Shown here: piece by piece, positions 9,643 through 21,920 of the stretch
Position numbering within the stretch: the stretch's first letter is position 1
How the letters are laid out: every line of letters starts with the position of its first letter
Assembly: GCA_030522415.1 (NCBI GenBank)
Contig: CM060106.1
Span: 27,846,985-27,910,984, forward strand
Direction of reading: 5' to 3'
Length of the DNA: 64,000 bases
Source: Channallabes apus
Lineage: Eukaryota > Chordata > Actinopteri > Siluriformes > Clariidae
Made by a program: the position numbers and the translations under genes
Notes under the pieces: model-generated
What the model was told of the DNA's origin: nothing
Databases searched by the model: none
Seen by the model: the letters and a program-made list of their open reading frames with translations, nothing else

Positions 9643-12600
9643 ACCATACATCTCTCCGCCACCACCGATCACACCGCCACTCGACTCACGGTTCAGGTAA
9701 CCCTCCACCTTGGCCACAAACGGGTCAGAAGTGCCGCGTTCATCGATTCCGGTGCCGCGGGTAACTTCATTGACTCAACATACGCCAGAGGATTGGGGGT
9801 AAAGATTGAGGCGTTATCCCAGCCAATGAGAATCATCTCAGTCGACGGGCGGCCCCTCTCATCCAGCCCCATCACCCAGCGGACTCTACCCATCACTCTC
9901 GTCCTCGGCCAACATCAGGAGTCCATACAATTTCACCTCACACCCATATCATTTCCACCCATCATCCTCGGCTATCCCTGGCTCTTACAGCACGACCCAC
10001 TCATCTCCTGGTCTCAGAACCGGATCCTTCAATGGGGGCCGACCTGTACCGACTTATGCCTACAGGCCCAGGCTGGGACGTGTTCCAGGGAGTCCGAGGC
10101 CCCCGACGTCGACATCCACGCCATTCCTCCATCATATCGAGACCTGGCTGAAGTGTTCTGTAAACGCCGGGCCAGCCACCTTCCACCTCACCGACCCTAC
10201 GACCTAGCCATTGAGCTCCAGCCAGGCTCCAGCCCCCCCCGCGGCCATCTCTACTCTCTCTCTACCAACGAGACCCAGGCTATGGAGGAGTATGTCACCA
10301 ACGCCCTGCGAAATGGCACCATCAGGCCCTCCTCCTCGCCGGCTGCCGCGGGGTTCTTCTTCGTAAAGAAGAAAGGGGGCGAACTTCGTCCATGTGTCGA
10401 CTATCGGGGGCTAAATAAGATCACCATTCGGAATCGTCACCCGCTGCCTCTCACCAACTCAGCCCTGGACGCCCTCTCTGGTGCCACCATGTTCACTAAG
10501 TTGGACCTCCGGAGCGCCTACAACTTGGTGCGCATCAGAGAGGGTGATGAGTGGAAGACAGCCTTCATCACCCCTACCGGACACTATGAGAGCCTGGTCA
10601 TCCCATTTGGTCTCTGTAACGCACCCTCGGCCTTCCAAGCTTTCATCAACGATGTCCTCAGGGACATGCTAGGCCGATGGGTGTTTGTCTATCTGGATGA
10701 CATTTTAATTTATTCACGCAACCCCACTGAACACACCAAACACGTTCGAGCTGTCCTTAAGAGATTGCTCGCCCACCAGCTGTACTGTAAGCTGGAGAAG
10801 TGTGCTTTTCACGAGCACTCCACCACGTTCCTGGGTTTTGTCATCTCGCCCCAGGGTGTGGCCATGGACCCGCAGAAGCTGGAGGTTGTACGTCACTGGC
10901 CCCTACCCAGGACACTCAAACAGCTCCAACGCTTTCTCGGGTTTGCAAACTTTTATCGTCGCTTTATCCGGGGCTACAGTACAGTTGCAGCACCGCTCAC
11001 TGCACTTACCAGGCTCTCCAACAGTTCCTTTCGACTCAACCCTACCGCCATCTCAGCTTTTCATCGACTCTGTCATCTGTTCACCACCGCACCCATCCTG
11101 CTTCATCCAGATGCCAGCCAACCGTTCGTTGTGGAGGTGGACGCGTCGGAGGTGGGCGCCGGCGCTGTTCTCTCCCAACGAGGTCCAGACCAGAAGCTGC
11201 ACCCATGTGGCTTCTACTCCAAAAAGTTTAACCCCACTCAGCAGCGATACGGTGTGGGGGACCGCGAACTGCTGGGCATAAAGTGGGCCTTGGAGGAGTG
11301 GCGTCACTGGCTCCAGGGCGCCAGTGAGCCATTCATCGTCTGGACGGACCACCAAAACCTGATCACCATCCGCAGTTTGAAGCAGTTGAACCCACGACAG
11401 GCACGGTGGGCACTGTTCTTCGAACAATTCAACTTCCACCTCTCGTACCGCCCGGGGTCGAAGAACACCAAGGCTGACGCCCTCTCCCGGCAACATGAGC
11501 GAGAGACGCCCCGGGCGGACCCCGTGCCTGTCCTTCCACCTACCCGCATCATCGCACCCCTGCAGTGGAACCTGGAGACGAGGGTCCGCCAGGCACTGAC
11601 CAGGGACCCAGCACCGGCAGGTGTGCCGCCCGGACGGCTCTTCGTCCCCGAACGACTCCGAGCTGAGGTCCTCCAGTGGGGCCATTCATCACCCGTCGCA
11701 GGACACCAGGGAAGCCGGAGAACCACCACCTTCATCGGCCGGGCCTTCTGGTGGCCCTCCATGAGGAGGGAAATCACAGAGTTCGTTCGGGCGTGCCCAA
11801 TGTGTGCCAGGGCGAAGGACATTAACCAACCAACTCCAGGGGAACTCCAACCACTCCCAGTTCCCCGTCGACCCTGGTCCCACATTGCCGTGGATTTCAT
11901 CACGGGCCTGCCGGATTCAGATGGAAGAGACGTCATCCTGACCATTGTGGATCGCTTCTCCAAGGCAGTGCACCTGGTGGCCCTCACCGGACTCCCGTCA
12001 GCGAAGGAGACAGCCGAGCTGATTCTGGAACACGTAGTCCGATTGCATGGGTTCCCAAAGGACATCGTCTCGGACAGAGGTCCCCAGTTCACCGCCCGGT
12101 TCTGGAAGGCCTTCTGCCGTCTGATCGATTCGTCCTGCAGTTTGTCTTCCGGCTACCACCCTCAGACGAACGGTCAGACGGAGCGAACCAACCAACAGCT
12201 GGAGCGCTACCTGAGATGTTTTGTGTCGGACCGCCAGCGCTCCTGGGCCCGCTACCTCAAGTGGGCCGAGTTATCCCATAACCTCCATGTCTCCTCAGCC
12301 ACCAACCTGAGTCCATTTGAGGTGTGCTATGGTTTCCAGCCTCCAATGTTCACCCACCAGGAACCGGAGGTTGACGTACCATCGGCCCAACAGTTGGTTC
12401 GCCGGTGCCGGCGGCTATGGCACCAAGCCAACCTCGCCATCCGACGCACCAACGCCAACTATGTGGCCCAACACCGCCGCCGGCACCCCCCGGGACGATT
12501 GTACCACGTAGGTGACAAAGTGTGGCTATCAACCAAGAACCTCCACCTGCACACCGAATCCAAAAAATTATCACCAAGATTCATCGGGCCATACCGCATA

Positions 12601-13032
12601 ACACTCAGGATCAACCCTGTCACCTACCGGCTCCAGCTGCCTGCGGCGCTCCGGATCCACCCCGTCTTCCATACCTCACAGTTGAAACCATTCACCACCT
12701 CACCCATGGTTCCACCCACCCCCCCTGCTCCTCCTCCCCGAATCATTGACGGCGGTCCCGCCTACACCGTGCGACGGATCCTCGACTCGCGCCCTCGAGG
12801 CAGGGGCACCCAGTATCTGGTCGACTGGGAAGGCTACGGCCCCGAGGAGCGGTCCTGGATTCCGGCTCGCTTCATCCTCGACTCCGGGCTCATTAGGGAC
12901 TACCGTCACCGGGTATCCTCCACCCCTGGACCGTCCGGAGTCGGTCCTGGACGGGGGGGTACTGTCATGCACACTCAGCCGCGACCGGCACTAGGACCCG
13001 GAAGTAAGGCGGTCGCGAAGCTGAAAGCATAA
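9605..13032 (+). CDS. Pol polyprotein: protease, RT, RNase H, integrase, chromodomain
   Basis: Numbered from the open-frame ATG at 9,544 (1,162 codons, no stop); translation more likely enters by frameshift at 9,598. Aspartic protease has IDSGAAGNF (DSG about 68-70). Reverse transcriptase has the catalytic YLDD at 383-386. RNase H has [11 protein letters not shown] and [15 protein letters not shown]. Integrase has an HHCC zinc domain (GHQG, then CPMC) and a D,D35,E core at D784, D844 and E880 ([26 protein letters not shown]). A chromodomain follows at about 1,074-1,130 ([25 protein letters not shown]), which targets insertion through chromatin marks. The C-terminus runs 70 bp into the 3' LTR. 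Codon use is GC-rich, unlike the AT-rich surroundings. Confidence 0.96.
12949..12962 (+). other. Polypurine tract
   Basis: A G-rich GGACGGGGGGG run sits directly before the 3' LTR, where plus-strand DNA synthesis is primed. Confidence 0.7.
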
Positions 13033-13368
13033 AAGGAAACAAGATGGCGGCGCACATCGCTCTGTCATTGAGTTAAGCCCATGTCTGTTCGGAATCGTTC
13101 CAGTATATGTGAGTACTCACTTTCTTGGTTATCTTTTCAGACTGAGTGTGTATTTATAGGACTAGGGTTAGATTGTGTCTCTCCTGTGCTCATTGTGTGT
13201 GAGAGTCCTTATAATAAATCGCGTGATTATCCTGCCTGCTCGTGTTTATCCGCGTTTGGGTTTACCATTCACGCTACAGGGCTAACTGCTAAGGCTATCT
13301 GTTCATCCTGGTTAGTTCGTGACAGATAGCACGATCATCATTCTGGTCATCCCGGTTAGTTCGTGACA
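12963..13368 (+). repeat. 3' LTR
   Basis: It is the same length as the 5' LTR with no difference seen, including the AATAAA at 13,213-13,218. The first 70 bp also encode the end of pol. Confidence 0.96.
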
Positions 13369-13373
13369 CATAT

Positions 13374-14946
13374 ACTGTATAAGTAAAAAAGAAATAATAA
13401 TTAAAAAAAAATGCATGCATGTATTCAATTGTGATACATTACTGAATCGATTTCCCCCCATATCTGTTAATTATTGCCTCTTACTAGTTACAAAATCATC
13501 GAATTAAGTATTAGGTAGGTATGACTTTTGCTTAATGCAAATGTTTTACTCCACAACACAAACGTTACACCACCTACTGTATGTGTGCTATAGTTCAGAA
13601 TATTCCCGTGACCCTGTACAGCATAAGCGGTGTAGAGAAAGAGTGAGAAAGAGAATTCAGAATCTATGGAAATAAAAGTTCTTAAGAAATCCATTCCTCC
13701 CTGGCACTCCACAGATGTTATCGTTCATTTCTCATGTAAGAAAATTGCTGCTTTCAGCTTCATTCACACTACAGCAGATCTTATCCATTCTGTATCATTA
13801 TATCTCGTGAGTATTTGATACGGCAGGCTGATACCAGCTCAACTTTAATGAGGAGGCAGTAGTGTAAAGTGACACACCTACACTGCACCACGTTATCAGA
13901 GATCAAGGAAGACATACAATTACACTGTTTTCGTTTCTGGCACCAAGAAGGTGGAATGAACTTCCTTTAGACGTCTGACATCTAAATACCTGTAATACCT
14001 ATAATGTCTATTTCGGTACAGTTTTCTTACGTAGGTGTGAAAGTCGCTATGGAGAAGGGCGTCCATTTGCCAAACGCCGTAAAAGTAAATGCACTGTCAA
14101 TCCAAGGGACAGAGAAGACACGCACACAATGTCACAGACAGAGACACTGCTATCATCTGTGCTTATTGGGACACTGGCGTCTTCTTTCCAAATGAGACAT
14201 CAATCTGTCAATTTCTACCTTTACACACTGTCGCCAACTCACTCAACACTTAACCACTACATGAGCATGAGTTAGTGTTACGTGATGATGTCTACATGAC
14301 AGGTAACAATACAGGTGTGTCCGTCTATGTGTGTTTGTGTGCGTATGTGTGTGTACACCACACCCACTACTGCAAAGATTAATTCAGTACCACTCTACCA
14401 TTACATCATTATTTCTCTATTTTAAACATTGAAATGTACATTGTAAGACCAAATTCCGCTTCACTGAATATTGAAATTAATAAGAAGACAAATTTCATGC
14501 TTAATTTTAAGCTACAAACATTAAAAACATTTGGCTGATATTACAGCCTTCAATTCAAGAATATGTAGTTGTTGTTTTTTTACCCTGTATTGACAATGTA
14601 ATGAAATTATGAAATTCTTCTGTATTCGTATTTTTTACTCATTATTATATTATGGAATGATTAATGATAAATTCCCACAATTTTTATTTCAGATTTTCTG
14701 CAAAACGTTGCATTGTTTTAGTAGATATTGTAACAAATAATAAGTATTAGATATGGAAGAAAAATATGTTTATTTCTTATAATTTCTAAATAATCCTTAT
14801 ACAGTATGTTGCATATAATATAATATAATATAATATAATATAATAAGCACTATTATCAGTGATGGAAATCTTATTTTAAACATATGATATTGAAACTATG
14901 TGCTCATCCGTGCAGATTTTACTGATGGATAAGAAAACACACTTAC
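13374..14946. other. Noncoding stretch with repeat scraps
   Basis: No gene is seen. 13,925-13,975 (CACCAAGAAGGTGGAATGAA) and 14,043-14,093 (GGCGTCCATTTGCCAAACGC) resemble parts of a common fish repeat that reappears near 36,650 and, reversed, near 19,110. A period-5 TAATA array lies at 14,811-14,845. Confidence 0.45.
14811..14845 (+). repeat. (TAATA)n microsatellite
   Basis: About seven units of a 5-bp AT repeat. Confidence 0.9.
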
Positions 14947-15033
14947 TGAGTGTTGGTAGCTCTTTGTCCTCTCATTCTGTCCACCAGGGATGTCCTCAGA
15001 TCGGAGAGTCAATCTGAGACGTCTGACTCCTCT
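14947..15033 (-). CDS. myzap: Probable myzap exon 2 (29 codons)
   Basis: This 87-nt exon, phase 0 at both ends, has acceptor gttcag/AGA and donor TCA/gtaagt. It encodes RGVRRLRLTLRSEDIPGG and continues to YQHS. The RLRLT block matches the same region of mammalian MYZAP, which also follows the short S/T-rich start. A CA/TG repeat of about 28 bp (15,052-15,079) lies only 18 bp upstream of the acceptor, in place of a normal pyrimidine tract. Phase is compatible with exon 1. Confidence 0.58.
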
Positions 15034-15048
15034 CTGAACACGTCAGTG

Positions 15049-15051
<3 letters not shown>

Positions 15052-15079
<28 letters not shown>
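15052..15079 (+). repeat. (CA)n microsatellite beside the myzap exon 2 acceptor
   Basis: About 14 units. On the coding (minus) strand it is a TG repeat just upstream of the splice acceptor. Confidence 0.9.
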
Positions 15080-15081
<2 letters not shown>

Positions 15082-16261
15082 AACATTTGTGCAAACATAG
15101 ACACATGTACAAAGCATAGGAATACTGTATGTCAGTAAAGACAACACAAACACAGGACCGGGCATTTATCAAGGTCGTCCTAGTAAGCGTTTTCATTTTC
15201 TGAGAATGTTATCTCAGATCAGAATTTTATCTGCAGGGTTTCAGTGAAACTATGACCTCATTCATTGGAATATAGTACTCTTAAAATCCACGTTTTACTG
15301 GAAGTTTTGTGGATTTAATGTAATATTACTGTCATCTGTTGAGCATGTGTATAAACGATCGTGCTTATTTAATTCTTATTATTGAATATACAAAAGAGAA
15401 TCGTTCAGTTATAAAATAAAACACTTGTATTTCTATTTATGAAACAAAACAGCTGGATGACTTTGTGTTTATGGAAAGTACTGTATATAGGGACGGAGTT
15501 GAAGCCATTGTTTACAAGTTTTAGGGAGTTTTGTCATACAGGAAGGAAGGAAGCGACCATGAGGAAACTTGGCCAAAATAAGGCGCGTAAGTCCTAATGG
15601 GCACAATGTGAAAAATAAAGCTTTGGGAAAATAGTATCATTATATATTATAGTTATTTACAATATTATAATTTAACAAAATTATATTACAATAATAAAAT
15701 GATATACAATAATGTCATTATTTTTTATGTCTAATGTTAATTGTATCACCGAAGGAGTCATCGTTAATCATAATAATAATATGATGTACTGCACTATTGT
15801 TTGCCGCTGTCATTACCAGAGATATATAAAGGCTCTATAACTATAAAAACTACCACACCCTGGCTTACGGTCCAGGCAAAACTCACACCATGCAAATAGC
15901 AAGCACATTAGTGTGTGTACTGGAGAGGTGATACACAACCTTTCTTTTTTTAAAAATTAGTCAACATTGGCCTGGTGATCATTACCACGAGCCACATCAT
16001 CAGAGAATTTTAAAGGTGTATTATTATAAACTGTAGGTGTATACAGTACGAAGAAGTTGGCTATTACTGTACGTTACATGTTTATATATAACTTGTTTTA
16101 TTTGTCCTCTATATTTAAAAAAAAATAAAAAAAAAATAAAAAATAAAAATTTGATTTAAAGAAATGATGTTAGAACTTCAGTATAGATCATTATAATAAT
16201 TGATCCATTTCCAATGAATAATTCAAATGTTTCCTTTTTTTTTGTTTTTTTATTGAACAGC
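15080..16261. other. Noncoding AT-rich stretch (myzap intron 1)
   Basis: No gene or mobile element is recognised. There is an A/T homopolymer-rich tract around 16,120-16,160. Confidence 0.4.
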
Positions 16262-17096
16262 ATTCATCGTCCACTTTATTAGGAACACCGTTACACCTGC
16301 TTACTGTATGTCAGTCATGTATAAGCCAGACGACGTATAAAACCATTCAAGAACTTCAATTAATGTGCACATCAAAGATCATGCCATGGATGTTGGTGCC
16401 AGATGGGTTGGTTTGAATATTTCAGAAATTTCACACACAGCAGCCTCTGCAGTTTACACGGGACTGTATGAAAAACAAAACCACATTCTCGGATCAGAGA
16501 AGAATGACTGGAAGTCTATATTAACACTATATACAGTAATAGAGTTTTATGAGCTATGACACAGAAGACCACAGTGCTTTTTATTCCTGTGTGCCAACAA
16601 GAAACTGAGGACCAGTCATGGGACCAGTCAAGCAGAAACAGCGACTGAAGGTTTTTTTTTCTTATTTATTGATCTTTTTTATCAGGGTCTGTGATCATGA
16701 CAGCCTTAGATTTTTGCTATCTGATGTGGTCTTCTGCTTTCTGCTCATCCCGGTTGTACAGAGTGATCACAGAAGTTGTTGTATCCTTCCTGGCAGCGCT
16801 AACCAGTCGGGTCATTTCTTTCTGACCTCTCGTATCAACAGGGCATTTCCACCCAGAACTGGTGGTCATTTAGTTTTTCGCAGCATTTCATGAAATGCGG
16901 AGACTGTTGTGTGTAACAATTCCCAGACGATCAGCAGTTTACGAAATTCTCAAATCAGCCCATCTTGGACTAAACATTCAGGCTGCAATCACAATAACAA
17001 CAGATCGGACCATATGATTGGCTGATTAGTTAACTGCATATGTACTAATTACTGTACATAAATGTCCATACTAATAAAATGCATGGTGAGTGTACA
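16262..17096 (+). mobile_element. Degenerate DNA-transposon-like repeat, copy 1
   Basis: The left end CCACTTTATTAGGAACACC and right end ATAAAATGCATGGTGAGTG are imperfect inverted ends. Internal GTTGGTGCCAGATGGGTTGG and TATTTCAGAAATTTC also occur at 26,205-26,450. It is old and non-coding. Confidence 0.55.
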
Positions 17097-17548
17097 GTAT
17101 ATCCTGTAATAATTCTGCATGTCAATTCGTTTTGTATTTCATAAAACTCAACTTTCTTTGGAGTTCAAGTCACTTCTTGTCTTGTTGTTATTTGGAAGAT
17201 TTCTATGGGAACTAACTGGTTATTTATGTGTTGATTAGGCATAAGAAAGAGCTCTCTGACTGACATTTCAATGGCTGATAAAATAAACATGCCAGGGCTC
17301 TGGCAGCTCTCGTTACACTGCCTGTGTTCTGTGTTAATCTTATCCTTGAGCCGGCACACAGACCAGCTCTGAGAATGATTAGACAGGAGCTGTTATTAAA
17401 CCAAAGAGAGATGGAACCAGAGAGAGAGAAAAATGAGCAAACAAACGTACAAACCAGCACATTAATAACTGCTTGAGGGTAGAAGAGAAGGGAAAAGAGA
17501 GAGGAAGTGAGACCGGACGTGTCCTATTGTCACTATGCTCTAACTTAC

Positions 17549-17614
17549 CTCGCTCCTCTGATCCGGAGTGGACGTGGTAGTGAGCATGGAGCCTGCTGTG
17601 CCGTTTCGCAGCAT
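17549..17614 (-). CDS. myzap: Probable myzap exon 1 (N-terminus, 22 codons)
   Basis: The minus-strand ATG at 17,614 opens MLRNGTAGSML and runs 22 codons to a strong donor GAG/gtaagt at 17,548/17,549. MYZAP is a coiled-coil protein of cardiac intercalated discs and other junctions, and its mammalian form also starts MLR followed by an S/T-rich stretch. In mammals MYZAP is the next gene downstream of CGNL1 on the same strand, exactly the geometry here (13.5 kb past the cgnl1 stop). The exon is too short to be found as an open frame. The upstream part is CA-repeat rich and contains a G12 run at about 17,748-17,759. Identity rests on a short N-terminus, splice sites and synteny. Confidence 0.6.
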
Positions 17615-17746
17615 GTCTGTGGTTTACTCCTTTGCAGACCACAGCAAACACACACACACACTTACACACATTCACATCCACTCACTGCTGCCACCTGCTT
17701 CTCTCACCAACTTCAGAAGTGAGTGTGTGAAAGGATGGAAAAAGGA

Positions 17747-17761
17747 GGGGGGGGGGGGGAG
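17747..17761 (+). repeat. G-homopolymer in the presumed myzap 5' region
   Basis: A G run of about 12, roughly 130 bp upstream of the presumed myzap ATG. It could form a quadruplex. Confidence 0.8.
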
Positions 17762-18009
17762 TTCCTTTGAGCGAGGGGCCAGAGTTAAAATTCCTTCACC
17801 TATATGGTGAGCAGCATTGAAGAGAAAAAAGGACCAGTACTCCGGAGTGCAAAGGACAAAATCTACAGCACAGTCCAAAGTGTTACACACACACACAAGC
17901 ATGCACAACACACACCCACATGCGTACACAGACAGGCTCCTCCTAACTAGAATGAGAGAGAGAGATAGTGGGCGAGACAGACTAGGCCACTAGAGAGAGT
18001 GAATGTGCA

Positions 18010-18042
<33 letters not shown>

Positions 18043-18858
18043 TACTGCTATGTTGGCTGTGCCTCCGGTGTGACCTGTCTGTCTACATTTCTCATGATCT
18101 TTGGTCTCCACCCACCTGCCTATAGCTCAGGACTGCTTCCTACAGTAGGTGTGTTGCATAAACACAACACACACCCAGACCAATGGGGGGAACAAGCATC
18201 ACTCCCAAACCGAAACTGAATCCCTCACCTGTGTGAGAGGTGGAAAGCTATGAAAAATTCACACTCCACTCGCCACCCAAGCCGACATCACAGGATCTGC
18301 GTAGTGCACAATTATTATGTTAAGAGCATCTATACAATAGAACCGGTTAGATTTGTGCTCTCACCCTGTAATAGTGTATCAAGTGTTGACTTTCAACTTT
18401 CTCGTACTTTCACTGGTTTGTTTCTATAAGGAACAAAAAAGGACAACCTTGTGGCTTAACAAAAATTCAGCAGAAACGTTAAGAAAAAATGCAATTTCAT
18501 GATTTTCAACCAAGTTCATAGTGAGTGTACAGAATCGCTAAAGTGCAGAAATGGTAGTGAGTTTATATTCAGTTAAACCAGCTATGTTATTATGTTTATT
18601 AAGGTAAAATGAGCTATAACGTTGTAGTTTCATAGACTTCCAATTTAGTGAATAATTTATGAAATTAGTATTATGTTCATCCTAACATCGTCAAGAACAA
18701 AATGTTGGAAGGCTAGTGTGCAGGGTGAGACCAAACATGCATGAGATTATCACCGATTGTAAATTATTCATTAGCATGGTAGGCATTAGGCGATTTACGT
18801 AACTTCAGGTTTCCATACATACTGTACATGTACAATGAGATTAGCAGGCGTATTATCA
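17762..18858. other. Probable myzap upstream region
   Basis: It contains a (TG)n/(GA)n microsatellite at 18,010-18,041 and E-box motifs but no gene. The myzap promoter should lie here or just right of exon 1; no TATA box stands out. Confidence 0.35.
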
Positions 18859-19112
18859 AGCGTGGCACTTAGTGGTTAGCACTGTTGCCTTGCATCTCTA
18901 GGGTCTTGATTCGATTCCTCGTGACCTGTCTGTGTGCATAGAGTTTGCATGCCTGGTGGGTTTCCTCTCAGTGCTCTGGTTTCCTCCCACAGTCCAAAGA
19001 CATGCAGATTTGGCTAATAGGCGTTCCCAACTTGCCCATAGTGTGTGAATGAGCGTGTAAATGTAAATGTATCTATGTGTGTGCCCTGCGATGGATTAGC
19101 ACCTCATCCAGA
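18859..19112 (+). mobile_element. tRNA-derived SINE, copy B (diverged)
   Basis: It has an A box (TTAGTGGTTAGCAC), a B-box-like GATTCGATTCC, GAGTTTGCATGC and CAGTCCAAAGACATGCAG, and GTGCCCTGCGATGGATTAG. The 3' end is replaced by an unrelated repeat fragment (19,109-19,170). Confidence 0.8.
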
Positions 19113-19170
19113 CGCTCTTATTCATAGTGACATACAAAAGTGCTTTGAAGTTTCCGTCATTGGATAAATC

Positions 19171-21235
19171 CCTACACTGGGTTACTTGTGCCCTACATTT
19201 CCAGGCCCCTTGCAACATTAGATACAAGATACTTTATACAGGAAAAAATGGTATGAACGATGACAATGAGACAATACAATATGATTTAGATTCATAAGGA
19301 AACAAATCAATATTTAATAATATATCTGTGCTATGATATAATACAGTTGTCTGAATCTGCTCTGACCACCATTGTTTAGAATCACCATGAATGGTGAATA
19401 CTTAAGGCAGAACAATGTAAAGTATCAGAGTTTTGAGTCTAGTTGTGAATGGTAATATATGGTTGTACTGTAGTAAGGAATGCGTAGTTGAAAATGAAAA
19501 GCATTCATGAGGATTTGTGGCATTCCATGCATTCAGTCTTGCTGTTTGTGTAAACCGGGCTTTAATCTACAAACCTGATCTCCCTGAGAGAGTAAAAACT
19601 ACAAAGATATTTTTTTTACTTTTTAAAAACTTTTAGGCACCATACATCATGTATGCATTATTACGTACAAAACGATTCACTATTTCCAAGCATAACTTGA
19701 AAATGAATAAAAACATTACATAAGAATCTTTGCGTGGCTGTAACGAAAGCAACATATTACATGACAGACCAGTTTTCAGATGGAAACAAAAAAACAAGTG
19801 TACCTGTAGGCCCCTGAGTTTTGCATAAAAATATAAAGCAGCAAGTGTGACAGAATTCTCCAGCACACTCAGTAAAACCTAACAGCTGTATTACTTATAA
19901 AACTGCACAAATTTGTATATAACACTAATTTTCACCAAAATTTAACTGTGTTTATTTTATTACTCTTTAATGATCTCTATAGAAATATCTTTTATCTAAA
20001 TAGTGATACCAGGATTCAAATACTGGTACCTCAGGCAATTAACTGAGTCTCTAAAGATCCCTACCAATAACCGTAATGTGATGAAACTGAAGGTCTTGCT
20101 GAGAATAAATTGTCACTTTGCGGAACAAACAAATTTTAGTATACAAAATGCCTCATGTTGTACACAGATTTTGAGTGACAGGACTGACCAGGGTCTCACA
20201 AGTATAGGACTGCAACGGGTGTTACACTAGTTCCCTTGTCCTCATGTACCATGATTGCATTGTTGAGGAACAGTTGTAACTATTTTTAAAGGGACACAGG
20301 CTCAGGCTACATATAAAGGGAGAAATTCGGTTTTTCAAATAATCAAATGCCAGTTCTGTACTATGAGTTTTAAAGGTACATTACATACAAACAGAAAAGG
20401 CTTGTTCAGGAGTTGTTCAATGTCAGCATTTGTACACTGAGTGTTTCAGTATCTGCCAAGGGCATGCCAGACGAATACATTAACGATCAGATTTTTGTTG
20501 ACTTGCTCGAGATATCTCATTGCGCATTAGATGGTTACTCATTAACTACATCATTAAACAGTGCACAGTGGTGCCGTACAATTATTGACCAGCACAACTG
20601 CACTTCCCATCACTAGTGGAAATTCGATCAGTTTTGCACAGGAAAGATTTATCTAAAACCCTTAGCCTCCTTAAATTTTTATGTTAAAAAATGTCTTTCT
20701 TTTTTTCAATGCAGATGATTCCATACCACTAATCTCACGGGAAAGTCTCTCCAATCTTCTCTTGACACAAAGTGACACATGATGTGGTTTTGGTTTTAGA
20801 TTTGTCATTAATACTTACCTATCTGAACGCTAGTTTTTGCTTTAAATAAATGTTCTTGCTGTACGTAAATACATTTGGTGAATAATGAAATACATATGCA
20901 AAATGAATACAAAAATACAGTCAAGATAAAGATGCATAACAGTTTAACACATCAAATCCTTGATTTGCAGTAGCAAGAGCCAGCTTCAAACTTTCGGCAT
21001 TTTAACTGTCAGTTTCTTGCGGTAATCCCCACCTTGAGGATTTTGAAGCGTCATCCCATGCATCCTGAAGAACCTCCCACCCACAAGTTGGAGTCACTTT
21101 ATTGGCTCTTTTTTTTCCCATCCATGCTGTTCAGGTTCCTCGAATAAAAACTGAGTATGATTGAGATCCAGTGTTTGCACAGTACAGTCTTTTCAGATCA
21201 GGACTGCTTGTTCCTCAAATACATTTATAGCAATG
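19171..21235. other. Noncoding AT-rich intergenic stretch
   Basis: No gene or recognised mobile element; only short chance frames. Confidence 0.4.
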
Positions 21236-21790
21236 TTAAATCATTTATAGCAGTGCTTTGGGTCATTGTCCTGTTGTAGAATAAAAGTGTTTCCAATCGA
21301 GCACCATCCACAGGGCATGGCACCATCCACAGGGCAAGTCTTCTTCAAGATTCCTTTTACACCTGTACAAATTTTCCTTGTACCAACACATTTCCATTTC
21401 CATGCTTTGACAGATATCATCAAGACCTCCTTCACCATTATTTCATGTGTTTTAATCCATACACTGCAAGCTTAGATCCATCCATTCATAACTCTTTTTC
21501 CCATCATCCTCTGTTCATCATCTGTGTTCTTTTGCATGTTTTAAAATCTTCCATATGTTGATCGGATTTCCTTGACAATTCATCTGAAAGGCTATCAACC
21601 TAGTGTTGCCTCTTTCAGTGATGCATTTCTTTCTCACACTGAGTTTTGACTGATTTAAGATTAGCACTGTGGTCATTAGTAACTGGTAAACAATAAATCT
21701 TTCCATTATTACCCCAACATGCCGTGTGCGAAAGTTTCCTGGAAAAAGCCTTCATGGTTTCAGCAGAAGTGTCATATGTTGAAATAGATG
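21236..21790 (-). mobile_element. Tc1 transposase remnant
   Basis: ILQQDNDPKHCYK (minus strand, about 21,240-21,280) is the second catalytic D block of Tc1. Upstream frames are broken. It is an old copy without clear ends. Confidence 0.6.
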
Positions 21791-21920
21791 ATTGCAATGT
21801 GTAATGAATGTGGCAAACTATTTCTATGATTTGTTGCCCTTATACAGTAGTATATGCACTATATTCCTTTTTTTTTTTTTTTTTTTTAAACAAAAATTCT
21901 CAATGTTGCCAATTGGATCC

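Larger units (their letters stand above)
8678..13368 (+). mobile_element. Ty3/gypsy chromovirus (LTR retrotransposon), recent, 5' rearranged
   Basis: This 4,691-bp element is bounded by two 406-bp LTRs that I cannot tell apart, and by the 5-bp target duplication CATAT (8,673-8,677 and 13,369-13,373). Order: LTR, inverted LTR-start copy, truncated gag, -1 frameshift signal, pol (protease, RT, RNase H, integrase, chromodomain), polypurine tract, LTR. No env is seen. Integrase with a C-terminal chromodomain and a self-complementary PBS place it in the Tf1/sushi-like chromoviruses of fish. Matching LTRs and an uninterrupted pol indicate a young insertion. The missing gag N-terminus makes it non-autonomous. 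It lies in the presumed myzap intron, antisense to that gene. Confidence 0.97.

Noticed and set aside
11053..12092. Long antisense frames of 210 and 262 codons
   Set aside because: Shadows of the GC-rich pol gene on the other strand; they show no domain.
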